DNA of 64,000 nt from Anoplolepis gracilipes (GCF_047496725.1 NC_132970.1:17536501-17600500), one strand, 5' to 3'. Positions 14,601 through 29,600 are shown, numbered from the stretch's first letter. The notes: generated from the letters alone by a model not told the origin. Numbers and translations are program-made.

Positions 14601-17600
14601 AGTGCGCTTTTTTAGTCATTAAAAAAGATAATCGATATTTACAGTAGTTTATATGTGCATACATTATTCGAAATAACGATATTGTGAATCTTATATCATA
14701 TTTTTACTTTTGACTACCTGCAAAGTTTTTCATTTGTCAACTAAAAACTGTTACAATGTCGAATAAATTACAGTTAAGTTATCGTAATCGACGTTAGACA
14801 TATTATAAAGATATGTAAATTGTTATATAATTTTCATTTTCGTTTCCACTATTTTTTTATAAATATTATGGTCATCTTTTCCTTAAAAGTTGGATAAGAT
14901 GGCCAATACTTATGTCGTACTACTTTGATACAAAATTTTTATTAAATATTTTCCTTTTAATTTCGAGAATATTACGTAATTTAAGCTTCAGTGAAAATAA
15001 TATGCTAAACACTATTAAAAAATAACAAAAATAAAAGTATGTTTTTTGCATTTTAAAAAACTATGGCCATCTTACCCGAGTTTACCCTTTTAGCCTCCGC
15101 GTGTTGTTTTTATAGTATTATAAATACTTTAATTATGGAGTAGGATTTATCAATCCTTGTAGTCAAAAAAGAGATTTTCAAAATCTGTAATTCATGTTCT
15201 ATCGGTAATTTTGGATCCCCTTAAGTTCGTTTTCGCGGGATTCCTCGTTCGGGATGAGATGAGATCGAATACACTTACCTGGGCAGCCTCGTGCACCAAT
15301 TTAATGGCAGTTTCGTAGTACACGTCCTCGGCGTATCGCGCCATTTCCTGCTGGTGTAACCTGGTGAACGCGAGCGTCACGTCGTTCCGACCTTGTCGGG
15401 AAAAGGCATGAGCGAGCACTGGTGTTGTGCACACCGGCACCTCGTGTTTTTTACTCGAATCGATCGAGCAGATGTCGATGTAGGAGGTACGATCGCTGTC
15501 GAACCAGAGACCTTGCTTCTTCTTCAAAAATATGTTATTAAATTTTTTGTTTATTCTTTGCTTATCAACGAGAGAGATAGCGTTACTTTGAAAAATCCCT
15601 GGAAAGTAAACTCGACTAATGTGCCTTACTAAATATCCTTGATTGCATCGCGACACAATTATACATATACATACATATATTGGTAATTAATTTCCTTTTG
15701 TGACTGCGAGCTAAAACGAAAATGAAATATTACTGACGTGAGGTATCTACGATTCCTTTGTATATTTTGTGAGATAACGATGCCGTTCTCCGAGATAGAC
15801 CTTGATTTTATTCCATCTATGCTTAATTGTACGCACCTGCCACTTGCCATGATGCAGCTCTACGACGCGACTATTTTATAAAACAAGACGTAACGTTAAC
15901 TCGTTGGTTTACTTCTCACAGTGTTCAGAATCTGTGCGATTACAAGTTTTTAATAATGTTCTCTCTCTAAACCTTCGACTAGCACTCTCTGCTAGGAAAT
16001 ATTTTAATTAAAATAGCAGTTGTATGGGCGTGATTAGTTGCTTCGGGCGCGACAATAAATAGCAATATGAAATTCATAATAAGTTATGCAAATCTTGCGC
16101 ATTAATGATAGAATTACTAGTATATTTTACGTGCTCTTGTTTTTCTATTTACCTGGCTAAAATTAAATCTTAACCATAAAACTTATAAAATGGCATGTGA
16201 ATGTGTGAAAAATAATTCGATGTCCCGAGTAAACTTAATAGTGTTGTATAATTATGCATGATAATTGTATAATTTTTGCAATATTTTTACTTGTAACACT
16301 TTCACGCGTTTACTTGATTGTTAAAAATTATTATTAAAATATTAAACGAGATTTTGCTTAAACTTAGATTCTCTCTGCAGGATATATCTATTATTACATA
16401 TCGTATGCTTACGCATACTTGTTCAATTAGTCTCATTTTGAGATTAAAACGGTAGCTGTATTTTCTCTAAAAAATCTCTTATAAAATATGTTGAGAGAAG
16501 AATCGACTCGAGCTGCAACTATATTTATAGTTTTCTTACGCTTTTCCTACTAACATACAGCATTGCTGATTAATATTTTTCACTGATATTATCAGGGCTC
16601 ATTACTTATGAACTTAATTTATCTTTCAGTGGTATCTTCCTCGATTACAATGTCTATGTTCATTGCTTATTAAATTATCCACTGTTCTGCAATTTACGTT
16701 GGTTACGCAAATACTTAATATTTTCTAATGATCAGTGCGATTGTCTTTATTTTACTAATCGCATTCTTGTAAATAATATCTTTCATTCGATTTCTGTACT
16801 CGATATTAAAACATTTTATTTCTTTATATTTTATTTATCGAATTTGCATAAATATTTAAATAAGCTTGTAGTTGGAAAGCATCTATCGCACAAATATTGC
16901 TCTTTATAATTTTTTTATTTATTCGTGCAGTATTGCGATTTATAAAAATTATGCAAAGAACGCAATCGAGAATTAAATGGCAATTAATCTACAAGATCAA
17001 CCATACGAATCGAAGATGCATTGAATCTATATGTGTATTATAAAAAGAGGAATTGGTAAAGCAATTTATAACATCCGACGAGCAGCCATGAATATTTATC
17101 ATGTGTAATAATAAGTTTATTGAAGAATCTTTTCGTTCTTGCTAATTAATCTTTTTATCTTATCTACTAATATTGGTATCTTACAAAACGAAATGGCGTG
17201 CAAAAGCCTTCAGCTAATTATTTTAACTTTTTAATATTATGCTCATAATTAAATAACTAAATCGATACGATAATGCATTAAATTAATTAATTTAAAATTA
17301 AAAAAGCATTATTCTCTCTCTGTTTTGCCAATTGTAAGACATTGCATCATTAAACGAATACAAATGTAAAATTCAGAAGTGCAATAAAATTTCATGCGCG
17401 TATAAACGTGTACGTATTAGTGTCTATAATAAAAATAAACAGTTTTGTATAACTCATATTATTCAAGAATGTTACTTACAATTTAGGTAAATAATTCTCT
17501 TTAAATAAATAATTTTATTTACATATCTACGGTGTGAACAAAAAATAATCTTTATTCTATCTCTCACGCTTTATACATTATAGAGCATATATTTTGTGAA

Positions 17601-20600
17601 CGACTACAATGATATTTATTTATTGCAACATCATTACATTCATTAAACACTGTAAATTATGTAAATATAAATTGATGAATTTTAATATTTATGAAAGATT
17701 ATATCGAAAAAACAAAATTATATCTCGAGAGCAAGAAAGTACTGTTTTAGTACGAAATATATTTGGAGACGATACATTTTTGAGAAAAAGATAAATTTAT
17801 CATTGTTGTCAGGTATATATTTATAACAGTGACAAGAGAAAGAAAAATCTCTCGGGAGGAAAACTCATATTAATTCATTGCGCAATATGGCGACGACATA
17901 CCACTTATTTACGTTAACGCAATCGGATCATATTAATACTTTGCGAATGCGTCAATACGACTTTTCGTAGGAAACTTCTTTAGACTGGTTTTTATAACTA
18001 AACTTCCTCGTGTTACGTCAGGCACGTTTCTTCCTGAGAGACCACGCCTCCCTGCTTTACATTCAGTTTCCCAGTCATTTAACGTGATCCGTTTCTTTTT
18101 TGCATCGCGTCTGATCCTCAAGCCATTTTCTTTCTACCTCTAAGTCAGTTTCGATAACTAATTTTGACATTTTACGTGCCAGGGTTTCATTTGATGCCGC
18201 GATGATATTCGGCTTCATAATGTTGTAGACACCACCTACGAAAATAATTAATAATTAATCTGCTCTAATCGTGTGTCACATTAATCCTTTCATTTTCTTT
18301 TTTTCTTAATCCTTCGTTAGGCGCAATATTTAATAGATACAACTAGATATTATTTTAAGCTATATTACTACACACTGTGATATTTTTATCTATTGTAATA
18401 TTTATTATATTGTTTTTTACTGTTTTTGACACATTTTAATGCCTGATATATTAACATAATGTTAAGACAAAGTTGTTTTAAGAACCAAAGAAAAATAAAG
18501 GAAAAATATTGCGCCTAACGCCGGGTTAAATAAGATTCTGCAAGGAATCCAAGCAATCCTTATTTCGGTTTAAAATTTCTAGCGCGCAGTTTGTTTAAAA
18601 TAATTATTCTCTTATTGTTTGAAATGAGTGTGTTAATACGTAGGATGCCTTCTTTTTACGCGACTTGAGTCATTTTGTTTACATCACTTATTTCGTTGAG
18701 GATTAAGATGATATTTCAGGTAAAACTTGTAAAGTTTTCAAAGAGATTTTTCGATAGATTTATGGTTTATACACCGTGGGAAAAATATTAAATATAATAA
18801 TACGCACAATATTCGTTTATTTATCCGGATTCTCTTACCTTTCGTCTCTATAATAGTCCCACCAGCTTCGGAAATGATCACTAATCCCGCCGCGATGTCC
18901 CAGGATTGGAGGTAATCTATGTGTATACAATGTGCTGCACCCCGCGCTACGTACGCCATGCTTAGTGCGGCCGATCCGAGGTGTCGCATTCTGAATTTAT
19001 ATAATATAAAAATATATATATTTTTACTATAAAAAATAATCTCTCTCTTAATTTAATATCACGCTTTATACATTATAGAGCATATAATTTGCGCACGAGT
19101 ATAGTGATATTTATATATTGCAACATCATTAAGCGTTCATTGTAAATTACGTGAACATAAATTTGTGAATTTTAATATTTCAGAAAAATTATATCGAGAA
19201 AAAGATTTATTTATCGAGAGCAAAAAAGTACTGTTTTAATGCGAAATATATAGATATTTGCAGAGAAGATATATTTTTAAGAGAGGGATAAATTTATCAT
19301 TGTTATAAGTGAAATATACGTAATTGTATATTTCAATTATAATTGTATACATATATATTATTTTATTTACATTTCTGTAGCCTCGATTATAGCGATCATT
19401 CTTGCGATAAAAATATCCTTGTTTTTTTCCTGCATAACTTGTATAATTTTTGGCTCGAACAATTGCACTGATTTTTCCAGTTCTGCAAAAAATTGGAAGC
19501 AATGAGAATAATAGATTTTTTTTATATACATCAAATATTTTTTATCGGTCTGTTGCGCAATTATTGCGGTTCTTTCCCTCGAATGAATCATTGGTGTAAA
19601 TAAGGTAAGTAGCAATTCAGAGATTTATAATGTCTCTAGTTGTTACCGAGGCTATATTTAAGTTGTTTAAAAGGCTACATTTAAGAGACTGGTTCTTTTT
19701 ACAAAGCCAGAGAGAATATGCGCGATAAAGATACGCTATACGAAAAAATTGTGGCATTGATATGCTTCAAAAGTGCTGATAAGGAGATAGTTGCAAAATC
19801 ATAAGAAACTGTCTAATTTTCCTTTTTTTAACGTTAACATCCGAATTAATCTCAATTGTCACTTTTTTCTTATATATTTGGCCATCTTTTGATCGATGCT
19901 TTTTGCTAAATTAAACTTTTCAAATCTTAATTATGATTTGAATAAAATCAAGTTTTTTTCTATAACTTTTAATAAAAGTATAATATTTATTTTCTTAAAT
20001 GAACGAGTAATAATTTATTCCTGAACAGATTAAAAAAATAACATTTGGACCAATAGTTTCGAAGAAAAAGATAAAGATGAAAAATAATTTTACAGGAAAG
20101 AGTTCCAAATTTCCTAATGTCGGTTTTATGTGTTAAATATTTCTTCTTTTTAGGGATTTTTCTAAAATTAAAATTATCTATTTTATATAGTTCAAAAAGT
20201 TTAGAAAATTGTCTGTTAAAAAAATAAAAGAATTTTGACATATATTTTGGTGACTTACAAGTGCACTCGCCCCAATAGATGATTGCTTTCGTTTATTAAT
20301 ATTATTTACCGGTGACTTTGGAAGTGTAAATCCGTTTTCCGTTTAGGAACGCGCCCCCGCCTTTTATCGCACTATACAGCTCCGAAGTTATAGGATTGTA
20401 GATAATGCCTAGGACGGGCTCTTTGCCGACCAATAAACCTATAGATATGCAGAACATTGGGAACCCGTGTATAAAATTCAGGGTTCCGTCGATTGGATCG
20501 ATAAACCAGGTCGGCGCATCCGTCAGTTCCGGTTCCTTCTTCATCATAAATACAGTTTCCTCCGCTACAATTCTGAAAAGTGAGATATTTCAATCTTTAG

Positions 20601-23600
20601 TACACAGTAGTAAAGTTTAGTATGACTTTGAATATATACAATACAGCATTAACATTAAATTAGATAATTATATAATTGCTATATTAGATTGAATTACGTT
20701 AGATTGAAGTTTGATTATCTAATGATGTATGATTATAGCAACTCACTTGTGATCAGGAAACTCCTTGGACAGATTGTCAATAAGCATTTTCTCAACTTTG
20801 TGATCAATATCGGTTGCCAAGTCCCAATCGTCTTTTGTTTTTTTATATAAAGTCTTTTCAGACTCAAAACTACATTTGATTATCTATATAGATAACATAT
20901 AATTATAAGATATCGAAAAGGGAAAAGATCAATTGAATCGATCAAGGAGATTACGATTAAAATAAATTTTTATTTTGCCTATAAATTCACGAGATAAGAA
21001 AGAACGAAGTTTCGATTCGCGAAACTTAATTATGCCTTTTTTACTTTTTTTAAGAAGGTAAATTTTTAGGGATTATTACATATATTACATATATTACATA
21101 TATTAGACGTAATAAATATTTATTCCGCGCGTAAAATTTCTTAAAAATACAAGTCGAGTATTATCGGTGGAACACTTTTCTACGTGCAAGAATTATTACT
21201 CAAAAATTTTCAAAAATTTTTACTGATCATTACATTTTATCGACTTATTGTGACTCACCTCACCAGCTTGCAACGTGAGTTTCTTCGCGAACTCGCAGCA
21301 TTTTGCAATGTCTAAATCGGTCGACATGACAGCTGTCGTTAACAGATTCGGTACAACTGATTGGTTCGCAATATAAACCGCATATTTAATACTATTCGTT
21401 ATCTTTAAAAGTGATATATGGTTGCATAAATAGCGCAAATAAGGAAGTTTCAACATGCAAGAGAACTTTATATCTTGCAGGACTATAAAATATCTTTTTT
21501 GAAGATCATTAAACACGTTAAGAGCTCTTGAAGTTTAAGTAGAATTAGATATTAGATAATAAGAGAAGAGAATATGCGATCTCTCTTGGTTCTTTGTTTA
21601 TCGATATTTTATACGCATGCACATTTATTCGTACACAGTAATACAGAAAACGTAAAAAATACCTTCATTTCCAGATTCAGAATTTTTAGATTGATCGTGT
21701 CTGAGATATTCATATATCATGACTTCAGTGAAAAAAATTAATAATGTTATCAGTTAACAAATAATGAACAAATTATGTTTTTGTTTTTATACACTTTTAT
21801 ACTATTTTAATAAACTAGATAATTATTTATTATCGGTGTTTGCTAATTTAGAAATCAACTTTTATAATGTATACGAATATACATATATATATATATAAAT
21901 ATAAATATATAGATTTGAATTGTTTAAACTAGAAGTTCTTTTATACATACAATTAAATTAAATACATATTAAATAAGTATATTATCTAAGTATATTTATT
22001 TTCTTACGGTACACAATTAATTTATAATTTATTTGTATAATATAATTATTAATATTAACACACACACATACACACATACACATATTCTGCAATAATATAT
22101 TTTATGCAACAAATATATATGCAAGCGTTCAAATAATTTTAAATAATATTAAATATAAAACATTTTCTTGTAAACGATATTGTTATTCCAAGAGTCTTAT
22201 CTTTAATATAAATAAAAAACGTTATTTCGTTGCCTGCAATAACAGGCTTCTTTGACGAGTTTTGAAATCCGCGTGTTTTATTAATTTTACGAGTTCTCTC
22301 GCTAGCTTGCAATTACCAACAGCTAAAAGTTTCGGTGACATAACATTGAACTCTCCACCTAAACAAACAAGGAAATTATACGTTTTCTCAGGTTTGATTG
22401 ATTTATATTGAAGAGATAATTAAAAAGATATGTATTGTATATCCTATACCATTTGTATCAATCACCACACCGCCAGCTTCCCTGATGATAAGAACACCCG
22501 CGGCCACATCCCACGGCATCAGATTGTCAGAATGATAACCCTCGACAGCTCCCATAGCTACGTGACACAATGTTAACGCTGCCGAACCCATAGTCCTTAT
22601 TCCATGTGCTATCGAGACGAAAGCTTCCAGCCTCCCCAGAATGATATCACGAATATCTTCGATAGTCGCGTACGAGGCCTCTAAACATAGCAAAGAATGC
22701 TCGAGTTCTGAAAAAAATATTATTTATCACAAATGAAATCGCGTTGAAGAGTCATATTAAATTATTATTATCTTATGTAAAAAAGAAATAGGATACGTGC
22801 GTTAATTTATTTGATCAATCATATATAGGCATTATTTTATTTCCGAGAGGCTTGCGAAAAGATGGAAAAGAAAGCGAAAATAGTCGAGAAAAAAAAAGAT
22901 TCTTCACCTTCCACGTCTGAGCTTTTAATCGGTTTTGCATTGAGAAACGCTCCGTGGCCTCGTCTAGCGGTGAACAATTGCTCTAAAATAGGATTGTAAA
23001 CTATTCCAATCTCGAGTTCCTTATTCACAGCTAATGCGATCGATATGCAGGTGTGCGGGAAAGAATGTACGAAGTTCGTCGTTCCGTCGATCGGATCAAT
23101 GATCCACGTAGGCGTGTTTGTAAGCTCCGGCAGAAAATTGGAATGTGACACTGTTTCCTCGCCGATAAAGCTGTCAAAAAATTTTTTGGATATATATATT
23201 TATATAATATATATTAATGTTATTATATATAAAATTATATAATTGTATTATTAAAAAATATTTATAATATATTTTAATGTTAAAATTATATAATATAATA
23301 TATATTATATTATTAAAATTTTATATATGAAAAGACTCTCTCTTTTAAAATAATAGCTTATTATTTATTCACATATATTCTATAATATAAATGATGCATA
23401 TTTATATTTAATTTTTTAAAAAATTGACAATTTACTTATGCGTTGGAAATCTTTTTGCCAGATTATCGATTAGAATCGCTTCGACTTTTTTGTCATACTG
23501 TGTCACTAAATCCCAATCACCAGCTTTGGTTTCAATTTTTTTAGATCCTTGAAAAGCATCACGGATCACCTGAAAATAATGTTACGCGTAGGTATTTTTT

Positions 23601-26600
23601 GCAAAAAGGGTAAAAAAAGTAAATTAGTATGTGCATGTATATGTGTTTTAGATAATGATAATTTGAGAATAAACTGAGAATCATCGACGTCTAATAATTT
23701 CACTGCATTTGCAATAACGAATTTCAATTTCAGTAAAGTTACATTAATGTATACGTATTGTGATTGATAATTTTTCTAAATATATTGTATATAATTCAAT
23801 TATAACAAATGTACACATAATCAAGTCATTGAGAACAAGGTTTTACTAATTAATCATATATACATATTTAATACAATATTTAACGATATTACGCCGCTAA
23901 TTTGCTATTCTTCATCGAATCGTGTTAAATTTATGTTGATAGTGTATATTTTAATTTTTAAAATTTAAATGCATTTTTCTTATTATTTTGCTGTATATCA
24001 AACAGTATGAGCTTGTGTGCAACAGGCAAACAATTGTTGACAGATATATTAGTCTGATCAAAGTTCGCATTTGAATTATTATAGTGCAGTGTGTTACGTA
24101 TATACCTTTCCAGATTCTATGGTGAGATTCAAAACGAAGTCGTAGCAGTAATCGAATTCTTCTTGAGTAGTCATCTTCACGACGTCTTTTCAAATTTCCG
24201 ATATCCCGCTTCTTTCAACAAATTTGTAAATAACGTACCGCGAAACGTATCGCTCCAGTTAAAGTACCGTCAGGATCGCGGGAGAGTCGTTCTTATGGCA
24301 CGATTATCCTCCCCTCCCTCCTCCCACTATTATTAGCATCTACTCGGCTTAATAGGAATATTGAATACTCCCAGGTTCTTTTCCATGCTCTCTGTAATGG
24401 GTCATATTGGCAAAGAGTCGAAGTCTCCATCGCTATTTTTGTCATGGAAAAGTCCATCCTAGTGACACCGTGACGCGTCGCTTATGTTAGTTAGGCTTTA
24501 AATTAGTTTTAAAGTACGATTTCGCGATAAAATTTTTCGTTTTTTTAATTGTAAAAAAAGAGCACGACGTTGTATAACATTTTGAAATTATACCGTTACA
24601 TCGATAATATCTTTCTTTCAAATTTTCACGCTACAGTGCATTTGAAACAATGCACGTCAAATTCACCATATCGCAAAAATCGTTCGAATAGATAGATTTT
24701 TTTTATATCTATTACATCATATTCATACGGAAAATGCATTGAGGAAGTCGATCTGGCGTAATGTCGGAGCAAGTTCGTTTTATTATTAAATTGTATAGAC
24801 ATATAGACACATATTTGATTATAATTATCTGGAAATATCCCATGGAAAAAAAAAGAAATAATTATCATCTCAAAGTTAGAGGCGACACGTTATGAAAACA
24901 TTTTTATAAATTGTAAAAATATCTTATGACTGTACAGTCAAATTTTATGCCTGTTAACGATAACATATTTCAATATCGAGTTTTAAGTCAGAATTTAGTA
25001 TGGTTCTATTATTATTGAAACGGCGAGAGGTATTGAAAATAAGAAAATTATAACACGCAAATTAAGAAATCTTGAAGAAAAAAATGATTTTAAAAACTCG
25101 AAAAATGTATCGAGAAGATTTTACGAAAGATTTTATGATATTTTTATCAAGGCATTCTTGTATTACCGGAAGCTTGTTGCGCGAATTACAACAGATAAAA
25201 CTTTAAACAGTGTTAACTATTTCGCTGTTAGTCATTGTCTCCTATAATAACCGAAATTGGTACTGATGGAACGTGCTCCAAGAACGTGACATCGCTCGTT
25301 CGACGGCGTGAACGAGACCTGAGTGCCTGGGATGTTCGCGCTCGTATGATTGTAATAAAAAAAAAGTTTAGTTTAATGCTCGAACTGGTGTATCGGAATC
25401 CTTTACACGTTACTTGCATCTATCCACGTGCCTTTCGATGTATGAAATTATTTCCATTCCTGTTAATAGAAATTATCGCTATCATCGTATCGCGAGATAT
25501 GTACTTATATTCATCATAACGCGCGATAAACATATTTTAATTCTTATCGTTTTTAGAAGTTTTCACTAATTTATATAGGCACTAAACTATTTGCAAAAAT
25601 TAGTTATTATTATCTTTACGCAATCTTAATTTTTGATTTTTTTATCAACAATATTTTTTTATACGTACCTTATTTTTATCACAAACTTGTGGAATATACT
25701 ACGATATATCATACATATAATATTAAAAAAAATTTTGTATGAGTCAGTTTATACTGAAATTAAATAACTGAAATTTACGTTCAATTTTCAGTATTTTTTA
25801 CTTTAAAGTATTATAGCTTACGTGAAATTTTTTTTTTTACAGAATCAAGGGCCAGTCGGGCAGGTACCTTCTTCTCAACAAGGTCCTGGAGGACCAATGG
25901 TGCCCGGTCAAATGGGTCCGAATGGACCACAAAGTGGATCGCACATGATGCAAGCTGGCCCGAATCAAATGGGTTCTAATGGACCTGGACAGATGGGTCC
26001 TGGCGGACCCGGACAAATGGGACCTGGTGGACCTGGTCAGATGGGTCCTGCAGGTCCTGGACAGATGGGACCAGGAGGCCCTGGACAGATGGGTCCAGGA
26101 GGTCCTGGACAAATGGGTCCATCTCACATGGTACAAGGCGGAGGTCCTCCCAGCGGTCCTCATATGGGACAAGGTGGACCAGGACAAATGGGCCCAGGTA
26201 GCGGACCTGTTCCAGGATCTCAAATGGGCACCGGAGGTCCCCAGAGCTCGCAAATGGTTTCCGGAGGACCCGGACCCGGACATATGGGCGGACCTCCAAG
26301 TCACATGAACGCAGGCGGCCCACCAGGTTCAGGCCACATAACTACAGGCGGGCCCCCCGGACCGGGACACATGAGCGGCGCAGGACCTCCAGTATCAGGA
26401 CATATGAATGCCAGTGGACCGCCTGGATCAGGACATATGAACGCGAGCGGTCCTTCTGGACCGGGTCACATGAATACTAGTGGACCTCCAGGATCGGGTG
26501 GTCATATAAATACCGGTCCTCCAATTCCAAGTCATATGAACACGAGCGGTCCGCCAGTATCCACGCATATAAATGCAAGCGGTCCAGGAAGTCACATGGG

Positions 26601-29600
26601 TCCGGGTGCTCCCGGTCAGATGCCTACGAGTGGTCCCGCAGGACATAATATAGGTCCAGGTGGTCCAAATCAAATGGGTCCGGGTGGTCCAAATCAGATG
26701 ATACCTATAAGCCAAGCGCAAATGGGACCTAGCGGACCGATGGGTCCTGTAGTATCGACAGGACAAATTGGACCCAATGGACCTGGACAAATGGGTCATA
26801 ATGGACCGTCACAGATGGGTCCAAATGGACTTACGCAGATGGGGATAGGCGGACCACCCGGTCAGATGAGTATGAATGCACCAGGCGGACAAATGGGACC
26901 TGGCGGACCAGGAAATCAAATGGGATCCGCAACACCAGGCAGCCAAATGGGACCAGGTGCACCAAGCAATCAAATGGGCCCTGGCGGTCCAGGTGGCCAA
27001 ATGGGGCCAGGAAGTGGTCCCGTTGGTCAAATGGGACCGAATAATCTCGGACAGATGGGTACGGGAAGTAGTCCAGGAAGCGTGACAATGACAAGTAGTG
27101 GACCGGTTTCTATGGGTCCGGCGAGTGGGCCTAATGGACCTACCAATGTAGGTGTAGCCAGTGGACCCGGTGGGCAAATAACTTCAAGTAGTGGTCAATT
27201 GGGCGCAACAGGTCCTGGAAGTGGTTCTGGAGGACAGATGGGATTAGGAAACGGTCCTGGCGCGCAAATGAATGCCAATAGCGGACCAGGCGGTCAAATG
27301 GCACCCGGAAGTGGCCCTGGAGGACAAATGGGACCAGGCAGCGGACAAATGGGACCAGGCAGCGGACAAATGGGACATGCTGGCAACGTGCCTGGAGGTC
27401 AAATGGGACCAGGAAGCGGACCTGGTGGACAGATGGGACCAGGGAGCAGCCCCGCTGGTCAAATGGGACCAGGACAAATTCCATCTGGCGGTCCAGGACA
27501 AATGATGCAAGGAGGCCCGGGTGCTCAAATGGGCCCGAACGCTCCAAGCAATCAAATGGGGCCTGGGGGACCAAATAGTCAAATGGGACCATGTGGTCCA
27601 AATAATCAAATCGGTCATATAAACGTGAGTGGGCAAATGGGTCCTAACGGTCCGACCAATCAGCCTCCTACCACTCAAATAGGTCCTGGTAATCAAAATC
27701 AAGGTCAAATTCTTGGTAGTACAGCACCAATAGGATCAGGTGCTCCAGTAAATCAGATGAGTCAAACTGGAAGTGGACAAATCGGACCTACTGGACCTTC
27801 AGGACCTCCTGGACCAGGACAAGAGAATCTGAATGCACTCCAAAAAGCGATTGATTCTATGGAAGAAAAGGGGCTACAAGAAGACCCACGGTACAATCAA
27901 TTGTTAGCTTTAAGAGCTCAACGTCAAGGAAGTGGCATAGAGAAACAAGCCTTTAGTTCATCACAATTGCAACAATTACGGTATGTCTTGATAATTATAT
28001 TACATGTAGATTAATAATATAAGTTTATAACAATAAGAAAAAAATATAAAGAAAGATTCGATAATTATGGAATTGAACTAGAAATGCAAAAATTAATATG
28101 AACTGGATGAAAATATGATAAAGGTACATATACATGAAGGAAATATGGCGACAAAGATATGGATATCTTTGCGTCATTTGAATTTTGTAAAATATAAATT
28201 TTTTAAATAGATTGCTGTTATATATATTTATAATTTTAGGATTTGCATGTACATATTACATTTATAAAAATATTTATAACAAGTTCACTAAAATAATAAA
28301 TGTAAATAAATATCTTCTCTAGGTATGTTATTCTTAAAATTCGGCATTCTTAATTTACATTTGCAGAGCTCAAATAATGGCGTATAGATTGCTGGCAAGA
28401 AATCAGCCAGTACCTCAACAAGTTGCAGTAGCTGCACAGGGTGAGTTTCCATAAGTATTTCAATATAACTTATGCATTCTGGGTGACTACTCTATCTTTT
28501 GTATCGCTTTCTGCCACATGAGTTTATTTTGCTTATTTAAAATAGAATCCTTTTAATCGATATTTTTTGATTTCTCTATTTTATATCTGTTTGCTTTTAT
28601 TTTTCCATATGCCTTTAAGATTATAAAAGTATATGTAAATATTAATATGAACTGTGCCTTGTGTATTTTCTATCGTTTGTAACATACTAGAAATTTGTAT
28701 ATGATGCTCCTACAGCAATATTTTATTTCAAGCGCTTTTAAATGCGTGTTGCATTATTAAAAATATTTGCTGCATTAACTTGTTTTCAATATATTATATT
28801 GTGCAATTATGGAAAGATTATGCTTATCGATAGATTAATGCTTACAACATTTGTAGACTATGTAATGAAAATAAATAAATAAATAAAAGTTGGATGTGAC
28901 TGTGGTATTTACAAAAGTATAGGGTAGAATGATCCTGATTTAAGACGGATTTGGATAGGTGGCGCTCCTCCTCCTCCAGGGATGGGTCAACGCCCTATAG
29001 ATCCGTCTCAAGGCCCTGCTACAACAGCTGGGCCACAAATACCAGGTCCGAATGTTATTGGTCCCGCAGGTCCCACTCCTAGACCGGGTTGTCAAACGCC
29101 GCAACAGCAACAGCAACAACCTCAGCCTGGCACTAAGACAAATCGAGTAACGAGCGTGGCAAAACCCGTTGGATTAGATCCGTTGGTAATATTGCAAGAA
29201 CGAGAGAACAGGTATAGAAACGAACTTGTAGGAACATACGTAATATTTATTGCAATATATTTAGCAGTAAAGTATAAATAATAACAATAAACTTTACACT
29301 TGATAAACAGAGTAGCAGCTCGTATATCGCTTAGAATGGAACAACTTGGTAATCTACCAACAAATATGCCAGAAGATCTTCGTATACAAGCTCAGATCGA
29401 ATTGCGTATGCTCAGAGTATTGAACTTCCAGAGGCAATTAAGAACAGAGGTATCTATTGTAATCTATATATAGAATGTATCATTTTATCTATAAAATTAG
29501 GGGAGGATTTATTTTTTTATTTATATTCTTTTTAAAATTTTTTTTATTAATTTTTTTTTCGTAGATAATAGCATGTACCCGAAAAGACACTACTTTGGAA

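Larger units (their letters stand above)
7732..25842 (+). other. brm intron 1 (18.1 kb) hosting four antisense genes
   Basis: The intron starts with GTATGATT after a CAG-ending exon and ends with a long T tract followed by ACAG. It is phase 0. It contains four complete inositol monophosphatase genes on the minus strand and several short inverted-repeat elements. The remaining parts (7732-8185, 10548-11476, 15345-18074, 21328-22221, 24175-25842) hold no further gene that I can support; the 21.9-22.1 kb part has TA and CA dinucleotide runs. Confidence 0.9.

Noticed and set aside
14576..15091. Possible TIR element with ends AGGGTATAATCG and GGGTAAACTCGGGTAAGATG
   Set aside because: The ends match only loosely and no target duplication could be fixed. 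An inner GATAAGATGGCCA is suggestive but not enough.
15345..15656. Possible N-terminal extension of IMPase B of about 100 residues
   Set aside because: The sister genes start at the corresponding place (22-23 codons in exon 1) and the extension has no recognisable sequence. It is probably an open 5' UTR.
25837..27708. Several 100-155-codon open frames antisense to brm exon 2
   Set aside because: They arise from the repeated GGN-CCN-CAA-ATG codon pattern read on the other strand, have no start or splice context of their own, and resemble no protein.
25860..27830. Regular repeats that might look like a repeat array with spacers
   Set aside because: The repeats stay in the brm reading frame, vary at synonymous sites and have no spacers; this is a eukaryotic coding repeat, not a CRISPR array.
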